Of a DNA stretch of 41,241 nucleotides, positions 31,588-39,482 are shown in pieces. The translations under genes were made by a program, and so were the position numbers. This DNA comes from Symbiobacteriaceae bacterium. Lineage in GTDB: Bacteria; Bacillota; Sulfobacillia; Symbiobacteriales; Symbiobacteriaceae. Every line of letters starts with the position of its first letter. Positions within the stretch are counted from its first letter, which is position 1. A model generated the notes under the pieces. The model searched no databases. It saw only the letters and a list, made by a program, of their open reading frames with translations, and had not been told where the DNA came from. The stretch is taken from contig JARBUG010000022.1 in NCBI GenBank assembly GCA_029239785.1, forward strand, positions 1 through 41,241. Direction: 5' to 3'.

Positions 31588-32225
31588 CCAAGCGAGTCAT
31601 GGTGGTGGATGACCACGGGGTGGTCCGGCTAGGCGTGGTGGCCCTCCTCTCTCAACAGCCGGGACTGACGGTCGTGGGCCAGGCAGCCAGCGGCGAGGAG
31701 GCCCTCTCCCTGGTCGCAGAAACGAAGCCCGATCTGGTGATCATGGATGTGCGCCTCCCGGGCCGCAACGGCATTGATACGTGCCGGGAGATTCGGGCCC
31801 TCTACCCGAGCACCGAGGTGATCATTCTCTCTTCTTTCGCCGAGCCCCAAACGGTGACCGGCGCTTTCATGGCAGGTGCCAAGGGATACGTACTGAAGGA
31901 CCTGGAGAACCACCGGTTAATCCAGGCCATTCAGACCGTGGCCGCCGGCGGCTCCGCACTGGACCCGGCGCTTGGCAACACCCTGGCGCAGGGCATGCAA
32001 GCCTTTGCCCAGGGCCAGCAGCAGGTGGAGCCACTGACCAAGCAGGAGCAGGCCATTCTCAGGCTGGTAGCGAAGGGGCTTACCAACCGGGAGATCGGTG
32101 AAATCCTGCACCTGAGCGACAAGACCGTACGAAACTACTTGTCGGAGTTTATGCACAAGCACAACCTGCACAACCGGGCCGAGGCGGCGGCTTTCGCCGT
32201 CCAGCGAGGCCTGGTGAACGAGTAA
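31584..32225 (+). CDS. NarL/LuxR-family response regulator
   Basis: The 213-residue protein has a receiver domain (VMVVDDHGVVRLGVVALL, phospho-acceptor Asp in DLVIMDVRLPG, the TS-equivalent in VIILSSF and Lys in GYVLKDLE) and a C-terminal LuxR helix-turn-helix (LTKQEQAILRLVAKGLTNREIGEILHLSDKTVRNYLSEFMHKHNL). It overlaps the kinase stop by 4 bp, so the two are coupled. It likely controls the oxidoreductase operon that starts 216 bp downstream, whose leader has repeated GTACA motifs. Confidence 0.93.
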   Translation: MTKRVMVVDDHGVVRLGVVALLSQQPGLTVVGQAASGEEALSLVAETKPDLVIMDVRLPGRNGIDTCREIRALYPSTEVIILSSFAEPQTVTGAFMAGAKGYVLKDLENHRLIQAIQTVAAGGSALDPALGNTLAQGMQAFAQGQQQVEPLTKQEQAILRLVAKGLTNREIGEILHLSDKTVRNYLSEFMHKHNLHNRAEAAAFAVQRGLVNE

Positions 32226-32258
32226 GGAGCGGAGGCGTTGCCCTCTGCTCCTTTTTTC
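32224..32258 (+). terminator. Intrinsic terminator of the two-component operon
   Basis: AAGGAGCGGAGG pairs with CCTCTGCTCCTT around CGTTGC, with a TTTTTT tail (near 32252-32257). It separates the regulator genes from the reductase operon. Confidence 0.9.
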
Positions 32259-32273
32259 GTGCCCGGCACCACA

Positions 32274-32320
32274 GTACATATGTACCTTCGAATCGGTCGA
32301 AAAGCAGGTACACCCGTACA
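32274..32320. promoter_or_regulatory. Repeated GTACA motifs, probable response-regulator sites
   Basis: A perfect 12-bp palindrome GTACATATGTAC (32274-32285) is followed by two direct copies GTACA-CCC-GTACA (32308-32320). Four half-sites in 47 bp lie between the two-component genes and the reductase operon. A hairpin GGGCTG/CAGCCC (32385-32409) comes nearer the start codon. No clear -35/-10 pair was identified. Confidence 0.45.
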
Positions 32321-32441
32321 GGGCCAACTCTGTATGGATGACACTGAGATTTCACGTAGCGGCATGTGAGAATGGTCACAAGGAGGGCTGTCAAACACAA
32401 AAGCAGCCCCCGCCCGCTCTACCAGAGGAGGGAGACCTTTT

Positions 32442-33152
32442 ATGGCAACTCGCTACGGAATGCTGATCGACCTGCGGAAGTGCGTTGGCTGCGAAGCCTG
32501 CACCGTTGCCTGCAAGGCGGAAAATGGCGTGCCCCTGGGCCACTTCCGCACCCGGGTTGAAACGCATGAGACCGGAACCTTCCCCAAAGTCTCAATGACC
32601 TTCCTGCCCGTTCTCTGCAACCACTGCGACGCCCCCGACTGCGTCAACGTCTGCCCCACCGGCGCCTCCATCAAGCGGGAAGACGGAATCGTCATGGTCG
32701 ACCGGGAATACTGCATCGGCTGCACCTACTGCGTCACCGCCTGCACGTACGGCGCCCGTTACCTCGATGAGGAGAAGAAGGTTGTCGACAAGTGCAACTT
32801 TTGCGTCCACCGGGTGGAGCAGGGCGTGGTGCCCTCGTGTGTCAACACCTGCGTGGCCGACTGCCGCTCCTTCGGCGACCTGAACGATCCTGCCAGCGCC
32901 ATTTCCAAGGCCATCAAGCAGCCCGGCGTGGTCCAGGTTGGCAACACCAGCATGTACTACCGCCTGCCTGAGAACTTTGACCGCTCCATGCTCCCCGCCG
33001 ACTATGTGGGCGCCGCCCCCCTGGGCGTGTGGCAGAACCTGCTCCAGCCCGCCGGCAAGGTCCTCCTGGGCGGCGTCGTGCTGGCTACCGCTGCCAGCCT
33101 GGTCGCCAACACCGTCAAGAAGGATGGCAAGGAGGGTGAGTCTCATGACTAA
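32442..33152 (+). CDS. 4Fe-4S electron-transfer subunit of a molybdopterin oxidoreductase (PhsB/NrfC/DmsB type)
   Basis: The 236-residue protein has four Cys groups for four [4Fe-4S] clusters: CVGCEACTVAC, CNHCDAPDCVNVCP, CIGCTYCVTAC and CNFC with SCVNTC. A C-terminal hydrophobic helix (about 205-225, VLLGGVVLATAASLVANTV) probably anchors it at the membrane. It passes electrons from the cytochrome b subunit to the catalytic subunit. GAGGAGGGAG lies before the ATG. The stop overlaps the cytochrome gene by 8 bp. Confidence 0.93.
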   Translation: MATRYGMLIDLRKCVGCEACTVACKAENGVPLGHFRTRVETHETGTFPKVSMTFLPVLCNHCDAPDCVNVCPTGASIKREDGIVMVDREYCIGCTYCVTACTYGARYLDEEKKVVDKCNFCVHRVEQGVVPSCVNTCVADCRSFGDLNDPASAISKAIKQPGVVQVGNTSMYYRLPENFDRSMLPADYVGAAPLGVWQNLLQPAGKVLLGGVVLATAASLVANTVKKDGKEGESHD

Positions 33153-33801
33153 GCCCGTTCAAAAACACGAAACCTCCGGCCAGGTCCTCCGCTTTGGACT
33201 GCCGAGCCGGCTCGGCCACTGGTTCCACGCAATCTCCTTCCTGGTGCTGTTTGTCACCGGCCTCGGCCTGGTCTTCAAGGGCATCGTCGGGGTCTCCACC
33301 CTGCGCACCTTCGGCGAGGTCCACCGCCTGGCCGCCTGGCCCTTTACCTTCGCCGCTGTCATCATCCTCGTGATTGGCGCCCGCAAGGCCCTCGGCCAGT
33401 GGCTTGCCTCCATCATCAAGTTTGACGCCGACGACCGCCGCTTCCTGTCCCTCTTCTGGCGAGAGTTTTTTGGCCTGAAGGTGAACCTGCCCGCCCAGGG
33501 CAAGTTCAACGCCGGTGAAAAGATCAACTCCGCCATTCAGATTCTCGGCTGGGTGGCCATGGTGGCCACCGGCTGGATGCTCGTCTACAAGCACCAGTTC
33601 TCCCCCGAAGTGATCCGCTGGACTCTGACGATCCACTCCTTCTGCGCACTGCTGCTGGGCTCCGTGGCCCTGGGCCACATTTACCTGGCGGTCGGCCACC
33701 CCCACAGCCGTGTGGCGATGAAGGGCATGGTCAACGGCATGGTGCCGAAGAAGTGGGCCCGCGGCCACCACAAGAAGTGGGCCGACGGCCTGGGCGACTA
33801 G
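33145..33801 (+). CDS. Cytochrome b membrane subunit (formate dehydrogenase gamma-like)
   Basis: The 218-residue protein has four membrane helices with haem-ligand histidines: GLPSRLGHWFHAISFLVLFVTG, EVHRLAAWPFTFAAVIILV, ILGWVAMVATGWMLV and LTIHSFCALLLGSVALGHIYLAVGHPH. This is the two-haem cytochrome b561-like fold of FdhI/HyaC type. It would take electrons from quinol and feed the Fe-S subunit. The start lies inside the previous gene with GGAGGGTGAG upstream. It replaces the NrfD-type anchor more often found with polysulfide reductases, which is notable. Confidence 0.9.
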   Translation: MTKPVQKHETSGQVLRFGLPSRLGHWFHAISFLVLFVTGLGLVFKGIVGVSTLRTFGEVHRLAAWPFTFAAVIILVIGARKALGQWLASIIKFDADDRRFLSLFWREFFGLKVNLPAQGKFNAGEKINSAIQILGWVAMVATGWMLVYKHQFSPEVIRWTLTIHSFCALLLGSVALGHIYLAVGHPHSRVAMKGMVNGMVPKKWARGHHKKWADGLGD

Positions 33802-33829
33802 CGGATCAAATCAAGGAGGGAAGACCTGT

Positions 33830-36289
33830 ATGAATCTCTCTCGTCGTAATTTCCTCCAGCTCGGCGCCGCCGCCGGCGCCCTGGCTTATGTCAGTGGCAG
33901 CAGTGTGGTCTCCGCCGCAGAGCTGGCTCAGGGTGGCAAGAGCGTCTCCAAGACCAAGAAGGAGCGCAAGGCGATTCCCAGCTCCTGCTTCCAGTGCCCC
34001 GCCATTTGCGGCATCATCGCCTATGTGGAAGATGGCCGGGTTGTCAAGATTGAGGGCAACCCCAACCATCCCAACAACCAGGGCGCCATTTGCGCCAAGG
34101 GCCAGGCCGGTATGTCCCAGGCCTATGACCCGCAGCGCATTCTCTACCCCATGATTCAGACCAAGGAGCGCGGTGACAAGACAGGTTGGAAGCGTGTCAG
34201 CTGGGACGAGGCGCTCAAGGCCGTGGCCGACCGCATCAAGAAGAATATGGATGAGAAGCGGCCCGACAAAGTTTTCATTATGCCCGGCCGTGACCGTTCC
34301 GCCGGTTACCTGGCCCGGTTCGCCAACGCCATCGGCACTCCGCACGTCATCTCCCGTTCGGGCACCTGCTCCCAGTCCAAGAAGACGGGCTTCAACGAAG
34401 CCTGGGGCTATGACTCCAACTGGAACGACTACGCGCATGCCAAGATGGTGCTGAACTTCGGCCACGGCATTTTGGAGTCCGGCTCGGTCTTCGTGGGCAA
34501 CACCAAGGCGCTCACCAAAGGGATCGCCGAGAACGGCACCCAACTGGTCACCATCGACCCCCGCTTCTCCCACACCGCCGCCAAGTCTGCCGAGTGGGTT
34601 CCCGTAAAGCCGGGCACCGACCTGGCCATGATTCTGGCCATGCACTACGTGATCCTGAAGAACAAACTGCAGGATCCTGCCATGGAGAAGTGGTTCAACT
34701 ATCCGCTCGACAAGTACCTGGCGCACCTGGAGAAGTACGGCTACACCCCTGCGTGGGCCGAGAAAATCTCCGGCGTGCCTGCGGCCACCATTGAGCGGCT
34801 GGCCAAGCAGTGGGCTACCACCAAGCCGGGCTGCGTCACCGCCTACAAGGGCGTGGGCGGCCACACGAACGGCGCCATGACCACCAAGGCGATCATCATT
34901 CTGGCGGCCCTGGTGGGCAACCTGAATGTCAAGGGTGGCACCTTCTACAACAAGACCGCTTCCTACAAGAACCCGGCCGGTCCGCCTGCCCCCACGGCCA
35001 AAAAGACCGCCGCCCTCAAGGCGAACCCGCTCCAGGCCGAGGCCAACTCCACCCTGTTTGAGAAGTGGGACGCTGGCGTGGGCGAAGTCGATATGATCAT
35101 GACCTGGGTGCACAACCCGGTCTACGTACTCGGCAACGTGGAGAAGAAGATCGCCATTCTGAAGGACCGGAAGAAGATCCCGTTCTTCGTCGCCATCGAC
35201 CTCTTCATGTCCGAGTCCACCTCCCTGGCTGACTTGATTCTGCCCGACGTCTCCTACCTGGAGCGTAACGACCCCGAATCCCATTATCCCACCAGCGGGA
35301 AGCCCTGGGTCGCCCTGCGGCAAAACGTGATGCCGAACAAGATCGGCGAGGGCATGGAGCAGTGCGAAATCCTGCGGGCCCTGGCGCAGAAGATCGGCCC
35401 CGACGTGGCCAAGTGGTTTGACCTCTCCCGTGTCGACTACGTGAAGGCGCAGGTCAAGGATTCGCTGCCCGGCTTTGAGGCCTGGGGCGGGTACGAGAAG
35501 CTGAAGACGGAAGGCGTGTATGCGCAGCAGGTCGACAAGTTCGAGTACGACGGACTGGCCAGCAAGACCGTGAAGGATGAGGACCTGAAGGACTCCGTCT
35601 TCGACGGGAAGACTGGCATCCATTACGCCCCCAAGAAGGATAAGGACGGCAAGGTGGAGATGAAGGACGGTCAGCCCGTCGCCGATACCACCAAGGCGCT
35701 GGGCGTGAAGTTGGCTGATGGCAAGGTCTACAAGGGCTGGAACACCGCCCACAAGAAGATCGGCCTATACTCTGACAAGTGGGAGAAGCAGTTCCCCGGC
35801 ATGGGCCTCCCCATGTGGGAGCCCAGCGCCACCGTGGCGCAGGCCAAGGAAGATGAGCTAATCTGCTTCCAGTACAAGTTTGCCACCCTTACCCACAGCC
35901 GTACCTCCAACTGCAAGTGGCTCTCCGAGCTGCGGCATGACAACCCCGTTCTGATGAATCCCAAGGATGCCACCCGGCTGGGTCTCAAGGACGGTGATAC
36001 TGCTCAGTTGAAGTCCATGGCCAATGCCAGGCCCTTCACCGTGAAGGTGACGGAGGGTATCGTTCCCGGCACCTGCGCCGTGGGCTGGGGCCCCGGGCAC
36101 TGGGAATACGGCGCCATGGCCAACGCCGGTGAGGGCGTCACTGAAGAGATGAAGAAGGCCGACCCTGACTACGGCCGCATTTGGTGGACGAAGAAGGGCA
36201 CCAACGTGAACTGGCTTGTCGGCCCGGTCACCGACCCCATCGGCGGCAACCAGGAATGGGCCTGGCCTGTGAAGGTTACCAAGGCCTAG
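33830..36289 (+). CDS. Molybdopterin oxidoreductase catalytic subunit, DMSO-reductase family (PhsA/PsrA-like), Tat-exported
   Basis: The 819-residue protein begins with a Tat signal (SRRNFLQLGAAAGALAYVSG), so it works outside the membrane. Cys53, Cys56, Cys60 and Cys88 bind an N-terminal [4Fe-4S] cluster. Cys180 in RSGTCSQSKK is at the molybdenum-ligand position, excluding nitrate reductase (Asp) and formate dehydrogenase (Cys/Sec followed by His). Other family motifs are LVTIDPRFSHTAAKSAEWVPVKPGTDLAM, TYKGVGG-like AYKGVGGHTNGAMT, and the C-terminal binding domain with LTHSRTSNCKWLSELR. This fits sulfur-compound, tetrathionate, arsenate or similar reductases. An insert near 545-640 is charged and repeat-poor. 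The exact substrate is unknown. Confidence 0.9.
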   Translation: MNLSRRNFLQLGAAAGALAYVSGSSVVSAAELAQGGKSVSKTKKERKAIPSSCFQCPAICGIIAYVEDGRVVKIEGNPNHPNNQGAICAKGQAGMSQAYDPQRILYPMIQTKERGDKTGWKRVSWDEALKAVADRIKKNMDEKRPDKVFIMPGRDRSAGYLARFANAIGTPHVISRSGTCSQSKKTGFNEAWGYDSNWNDYAHAKMVLNFGHGILESGSVFVGNTKALTKGIAENGTQLVTIDPRFSHTAAKSAEWVPVKPGTDLAMILAMHYVILKNKLQDPAMEKWFNYPLDKYLAHLEKYGYTPAWAEKISGVPAATIERLAKQWATTKPGCVTAYKGVGGHTNGAMTTKAIIILAALVGNLNVKGGTFYNKTASYKNPAGPPAPTAKKTAALKANPLQAEANSTLFEKWDAGVGEVDMIMTWVHNPVYVLGNVEKKIAILKDRKKIPFFVAIDLFMSESTSLADLILPDVSYLERNDPESHYPTSGKPWVALRQNVMPNKIGEGMEQCEILRALAQKIGPDVAKWFDLSRVDYVKAQVKDSLPGFEAWGGYEKLKTEGVYAQQVDKFEYDGLASKTVKDEDLKDSVFDGKTGIHYAPKKDKDGKVEMKDGQPVADTTKALGVKLADGKVYKGWNTAHKKIGLYSDKWEKQFPGMGLPMWEPSATVAQAKEDELICFQYKFATLTHSRTSNCKWLSELRHDNPVLMNPKDATRLGLKDGDTAQLKSMANARPFTVKVTEGIVPGTCAVGWGPGHWEYGAMANAGEGVTEEMKKADPDYGRIWWTKKGTNVNWLVGPVTDPIGGNQEWAWPVKVTKA

Positions 36290-36304
36290 TAATGGGGAAG
36301 ATGG

Positions 36305-36324
36305 GGTCTGGCAGATGCCAGGCC
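36305..36324 (+). other. Intercistronic hairpin before the chaperone gene
   Basis: GGTCTGGC pairs with GCCAGGCC (one G-U) around AGAT. No T-tract follows directly, so it likely tunes expression or mRNA stability within the operon. Confidence 0.45.
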
Positions 36325-36358
36325 CCGCTTTACGCTCCGGCTGTAAGGAGGAGGTTCC

Positions 36359-36961
36359 ATGGAACTTCAGGTGCAAGTCAGCGAGGCCCTGGCCCGCAGC
36401 AACATATACGGCTTTCTGTCCCGGGTTACCCGTGCCGAGGTGGATGCCGCTCTGCTGGCCGAGTTTCGCCAGCCCGAGGTCATGCACGCCATGCAGGAAG
36501 TTGGGGCGGACCTTTGGCTGGCCCTTGCGGCGACCGATGACGCCTCCCTGCTGGAACACCTGTCTCTGGCTTATGCCTCGCTCTTCCTGTTCGGAGTAAA
36601 CCCGCACGGGTCCGTCAACCGGGGCGAGGGGCAGCTCTGGGGTGAATCCACCGTGGCCGCTAACGAATTCCTGGCGGAGGCGGGGCTGGCCGTGGAAGGT
36701 GATACCTCGCTGCTGCCTGACCACATTGCCATGGAACTTGCGGTCATGCAGCATCTTGCCGCCGAGGAAGCGGCGGCACTCTCCGCCGGAAATCTGGCCC
36801 GGACTGCCGAGGTGCGGGCGCTGCAGGTGCGTTACCTGCAGGAGCATCTGGGGGTGTGGGGTATGGCGTTCTTTGCCCAGGCTGAGGAGAAAGCAACGCA
36901 CGCGTTCTACCGCCTTATGGCCCGGCTGGGCAAGGAGTTCCTCGCCCTGGAGGCCCCGTAA
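36359..36961 (+). CDS. TorD/DmsD-like molybdoenzyme maturation chaperone
   Basis: The 200-residue cytoplasmic, all-helical protein follows the catalytic subunit by 69 bp with a perfect AAGGAGGAGG site. It has the TorD pattern: ALARSNIYGFLSRVTRAEVD, LSLAYASLFLFGVNPHGSVN (the Y-x-x-L-F-x-G-x-x-P-H segment) and LPDHIAMELAVMQHLAAEE. Such chaperones bind the Tat signal of the reductase and hold it until the molybdenum cofactor is in place. Its place as last gene of the operon agrees with this. Confidence 0.9.
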   Translation: MELQVQVSEALARSNIYGFLSRVTRAEVDAALLAEFRQPEVMHAMQEVGADLWLALAATDDASLLEHLSLAYASLFLFGVNPHGSVNRGEGQLWGESTVAANEFLAEAGLAVEGDTSLLPDHIAMELAVMQHLAAEEAAALSAGNLARTAEVRALQVRYLQEHLGVWGMAFFAQAEEKATHAFYRLMARLGKEFLALEAP

Positions 36962-36975
36962 TGCGCAGGCTCCGA

Positions 36976-36999
36976 GGCGCCAGTTGCTGGCCCGGTTTT
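36976..36999 (+). terminator. Weak terminator after the chaperone gene
   Basis: GCCAG-TTG-CTGGC, flanked by GGCG/CCCG, followed by GGTTTTG. A near-palindrome TCAGTAGTACACTACCTGA (37008-37026) follows and contains another GTACA. Confidence 0.45.
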
Positions 37000-37042
37000 G
37001 AGGTGTATCAGTAGTACACTACCTGAAAGAGACGTGGCCTAC

Positions 37043-37447
37043 ATGAATCTCAACCTGAAGAACAAGTTCGCTGTGCTCGCCGGCTCTGCCCTGATCACCG
37101 CTACCGTGCTCTCCGGCGCCGCTTTCGCTGCCACCGACAGCACCACCGCCGATTCCGCCGCTGCTGCTGCACCGGCTGCTACCGCCCCGGTGAAGGCGGA
37201 CCGCCTCAACCTTGAGCAGGCCGTGGACGGCACGCTGACCCAGGCCCAGGCTGACATTTTGACGCAGCTTGGTGCCCTCCGCACCGCTGCCCGGGAGAAG
37301 GTTCAGGCTGACGCGAAGGCGGTTCTGGACCAGGCCGTAGCCGAAGGGAAGCTCACCCAGGAGGAGGCTGACGAACTGCTCAGCTTCAAGGGCCATGGTG
37401 GTGGCAAGGGCCGTGGCGGCGCTGGCCGTCACGGTTCCGGACGTTAA
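37043..37447 (+). CDS. Small secreted protein, DUF2680/YckD-like
   Basis: The 134-residue protein starts at ATG 37043 (weak ribosome site; the frame opens further upstream without one). It has a signal peptide (MNLNLKNKFAVLAGSALITATVLSGAAFA), an Ala/Thr/Pro-rich linker, and then two short repeats LTQAQADILTQL and LTQEEADELLSF, each typical of DUF2680 helices, ending in a Gly/His/Arg-rich tail (GHGGGKGRGGAGRHGSGR). The tail could bind metal or the cell wall. The function is unknown. It has its own terminator. Confidence 0.7.
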   Translation: MNLNLKNKFAVLAGSALITATVLSGAAFAATDSTTADSAAAAAPAATAPVKADRLNLEQAVDGTLTQAQADILTQLGALRTAAREKVQADAKAVLDQAVAEGKLTQEEADELLSFKGHGGGKGRGGAGRHGSGR

Positions 37448-37460
37448 GGCGCGATAACAA

Positions 37461-37504
37461 AGCGAAGAGCCACCCGGCGCAGTGCAGGGTGGCTCTTCGC
37501 TTTT
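37461..37504 (+). terminator. Strong terminator
   Basis: A 15-bp perfect stem (37461-37475 with 37487-37501, AGCGAAGAGCCACCC) and TTT tail; symmetrical enough to serve the convergent zinc-ribbon gene as well. Confidence 0.88.
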
Positions 37505-37507
37505 GGC

Positions 37508-37698
37508 CTACTTGAACAGATCTGATGAGAGATACCGCTCGCCACCGCCGAGGAGGATCACAACCAGGGCGCCCGCGACAAAAACCATCCACTGAGACTT
37601 GGCGGGGTTACCAGATACCGTTGCTCCGCAGGAGTGGCAGAACCGCGAACCCCCGGGACGTTGACGCCACACTTGGGACATTGAACGGGTCCAGACAC
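37508..37698 (-). pseudogene. Frameshifted zinc-ribbon membrane protein
   Basis: GTG 37698 lies 6 nt after GGGAGGG and reads SGPVQCPKCGVNVP, the first zinc knuckle. The second knuckle and tail (SRFCHSCGATVSG, then a membrane helix WMVFVAGALVVILLGG) are in another frame. One extra G in the G5 run (plus-strand C5, 37650-37654) would join them as VPGGSRFCHSCG. So this is a small double-zinc-ribbon membrane protein broken by one base, through mutation, slippage or sequencing error. Confidence 0.7.
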
Positions 37699-37830
37699 GC
37701 ACATCCCTCCCGAATCACTTTACCAGACTTGCCCATGGCGTAACTGTACCGGGCACCTGTGAAGAAAATGTGGAAAGAGCCCCGTCCAAGGGCCAAGATA
37801 GACAACGGGCTATGCCGCCGGCCGCTCGCC

Positions 37831-37839
37831 TGATACAAT
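37831..37839 (+). promoter_or_regulatory. Extended -10 promoter of the sirohaem-protein gene
   Basis: TG-A-TACAAT with TACAAT at 37834-37839. No good -35 is seen, which suits an extended -10. The start codon follows 50 nt later. Confidence 0.5.
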
Positions 37840-37888
37840 GGCGATACCCCCGGGAGGTTCCTCGGGCGACGCATGAGGAGGGCACCCA

Positions 37889-38515
37889 TTGGAACTGAAA
37901 GCATTCGCTGTTACGCCCGGACTCAAGCACAAGTTCACAGGCAGGCAACTTGCCGCATTGGGAGCAGCTGTCGGCGATGATGCCTCGGTCGAGCTTACCA
38001 CCGTCCAGCAGCTGCTGGTCCGGATGGATGCCAGCCGGTGGGAGAGCGCCCGTGCGGTCATCGCCGAACAAGGCATGAAGATCTATCCGGTCGGGGAAGT
38101 TGTAAAGAACGTGCGCGCCTGTGGGTTCTGTCAGGGCGACGATGTGGAGGGGTACCCGGCTGCCGTCGCACTCGACGAGGCGGTGGCGGGCCTGCCGACC
38201 GCGTTCCCCCTGAGAATCGCCTACTCCGGCTGCCCGAACGGGTGTGCAGAGCCGCTGGTGCAGGACATTGGCGTCGTGAAGGTCGGGGACGGGTTCAACC
38301 TGTATGTCGGGGGGAAGGCCTCCGGTCTGTTGCCCCGCCCGGGCCTTCTCCTTGCAGAGGCGATTCCCGAAGAATCGCTGCCTGACACGATCCTGCGCGT
38401 CATCAGGTTCTATCAGGAGCAGGGAAAGAAGCGTGAGCGCTTCTGGAAGTTCGTGGACCGGGTCGGGATGGAGACCCTGGCTCAGGTGTTGGCGCAGCCG
38501 GCACAGGTTGAATAG
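37889..38515 (+). CDS. Small sirohaem-[4Fe-4S] nitrite/sulfite reductase-like protein
   Basis: The 208-residue protein starts at TTG 37889 with GAGGAGGG 6 nt upstream. It has the ferredoxin-like half-domain of sulfite/nitrite reductases (about 1-65), then the cluster and sirohaem site: Cys78 and Cys81 (RACGFCQGD), Cys115 and Cys119 (YSGCPNGCAEP), then IGVVKVGDGFNLYVGGKASG. Length and layout fit the small assimilatory-type sulfite reductases of about 23-27 kDa (as in Desulfovibrio) rather than full two-repeat enzymes. It may reduce sulfite or nitrite, or be a sirohaem electron carrier. It has its own promoter. Confidence 0.82.
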   Translation: MELKAFAVTPGLKHKFTGRQLAALGAAVGDDASVELTTVQQLLVRMDASRWESARAVIAEQGMKIYPVGEVVKNVRACGFCQGDDVEGYPAAVALDEAVAGLPTAFPLRIAYSGCPNGCAEPLVQDIGVVKVGDGFNLYVGGKASGLLPRPGLLLAEAIPEESLPDTILRVIRFYQEQGKKRERFWKFVDRVGMETLAQVLAQPAQVE

Positions 38516-38527
38516 GTCATGGTGAAG

Positions 38528-38569
38528 AGAGCCCCCCATTTGCCGCAAACGTGGCAAATGGGGGGCTCT
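38528..38569. other. Long perfect inverted repeat after the sirohaem-protein gene
   Basis: A 17-bp perfect stem (38528-38544 with 38553-38569) and 8-nt loop. It lacks a T-tract on both strands, so it is either a Rho-type or mRNA-end structure rather than a classic terminator. Confidence 0.6.
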
Positions 38570-38616
38570 GCGCACCGTGCTCGTGCTCCCGGGCCTCCCA
38601 TGAACGGAGACAACTC

Positions 38617-38646
38617 TTGCATATAAAATATATACATGGTTTAATA
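38617..38646 (+). promoter_or_regulatory. AT-rich promoter of the IclR-type regulator gene
   Basis: TTGCAT (38617-38622) is followed after 18-19 bp by TTAATA/TAATAT. The 38615-38650 stretch is strikingly A/T-rich for this genome and contains partial dyads (ATATATAC), so it may also hold the operator. Confidence 0.5.
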
Positions 38647-38681
38647 TAAGACGAAGTTGAAATTTGGGACGGTGACCCACA

Positions 38682-39467
38682 ATGCGGGACACGGGGGCGG
38701 CCGAGCAGACCGGCAGCGTGCTCTCGGTGCAAAAAGCCATTCGCATATTGAACGCCTTCACCGCCGGACTGCCGGAGTGGGGGGCCAGGGAACTGGGTCT
38801 GCGCCTTGGTATGCCCCGGAGTGTAGTGCAGCGGTTGCTCCAGACCCTGGCACAGGGGGGCCTGCTTGAACAGGACCAGGCCACCCAGAAGTACCGGGTC
38901 GGCCTGCGGGCCTTCGAAATCGGGCGCCTCTACGTAGGCGGGAGCCGGTTCCAGCGGGAGGGGCTCCACATTCTGCGCGAGATGGCGGCAGCCACTACAT
39001 ACACCTGCTACCTCGGCATCTTGGACGGCCATGACGCCGTGGCCTTGGCTGTGGAGTACGGTCCCAATCCGGTCCGTATTGTGGGGGCGGCCGGCGACCG
39101 GTTCCCCGCCCATGCATCGGCCTTTGGCAAGGCCATTCTGTCCACGCTGCCCGACGAGCAGGTGCTTGCCATGCTCGGCCCGGGGCCGCTCCGGCAGTTG
39201 ACTGCCGGCAGCGCGTTCGAACCGGGCGCGGTGCTAAGCGCGCTCGCCAGCGCCAGGCGGGCGGGATACGCCGTATCAGCCGAGGAGACATACCCCGGCG
39301 TAACCAGCATTGGGGCGCCCGTTTACGGCCCGGGCGGCCGGGCGGCCGCGGCCCTGAGCGTTTCCCTGAGCAGCTATGAATTGCAGCCCGGCATGCTGGA
39401 GCGGCTCGGCCAGTCAGTCACCGGATTTGCCGCCGAACTTGCCCGCCGGGCGCCGGAAGGACCTTAA
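38682..39467 (+). CDS. IclR family transcriptional regulator
   Basis: The 261-residue protein has an N-terminal winged helix (SVLSVQKAIRILNAFTAG, then GARELGLRLGMPRSVVQRLLQTLAQGGLLEQ and YRVGLRAFEIG) and the IclR effector domain (YTCYLGILDGHDAVALAVEYG, FPAHASAFGKAILSTLPDEQV, YAVSAEETYPGVTSIGAPVYG). It sits 15 bp upstream of the RocA-like gene on the same strand, so it probably controls this amino-acid breakdown operon and itself. The ATG has a modest GGGACGGTGA upstream. Confidence 0.92.
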   Translation: MRDTGAAEQTGSVLSVQKAIRILNAFTAGLPEWGARELGLRLGMPRSVVQRLLQTLAQGGLLEQDQATQKYRVGLRAFEIGRLYVGGSRFQREGLHILREMAAATTYTCYLGILDGHDAVALAVEYGPNPVRIVGAAGDRFPAHASAFGKAILSTLPDEQVLAMLGPGPLRQLTAGSAFEPGAVLSALASARRAGYAVSAEETYPGVTSIGAPVYGPGGRAAAALSVSLSSYELQPGMLERLGQSVTGFAAELARRAPEGP

Positions 39468-39482
39468 GGAGGATGTGACCCC

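Noticed and set aside
33806..35752. 648-codon minus-strand frame opposite the molybdopterin subunit
   Set aside because: Long only because of GC3 bias; the real gene on the other strand has a complete set of motifs.
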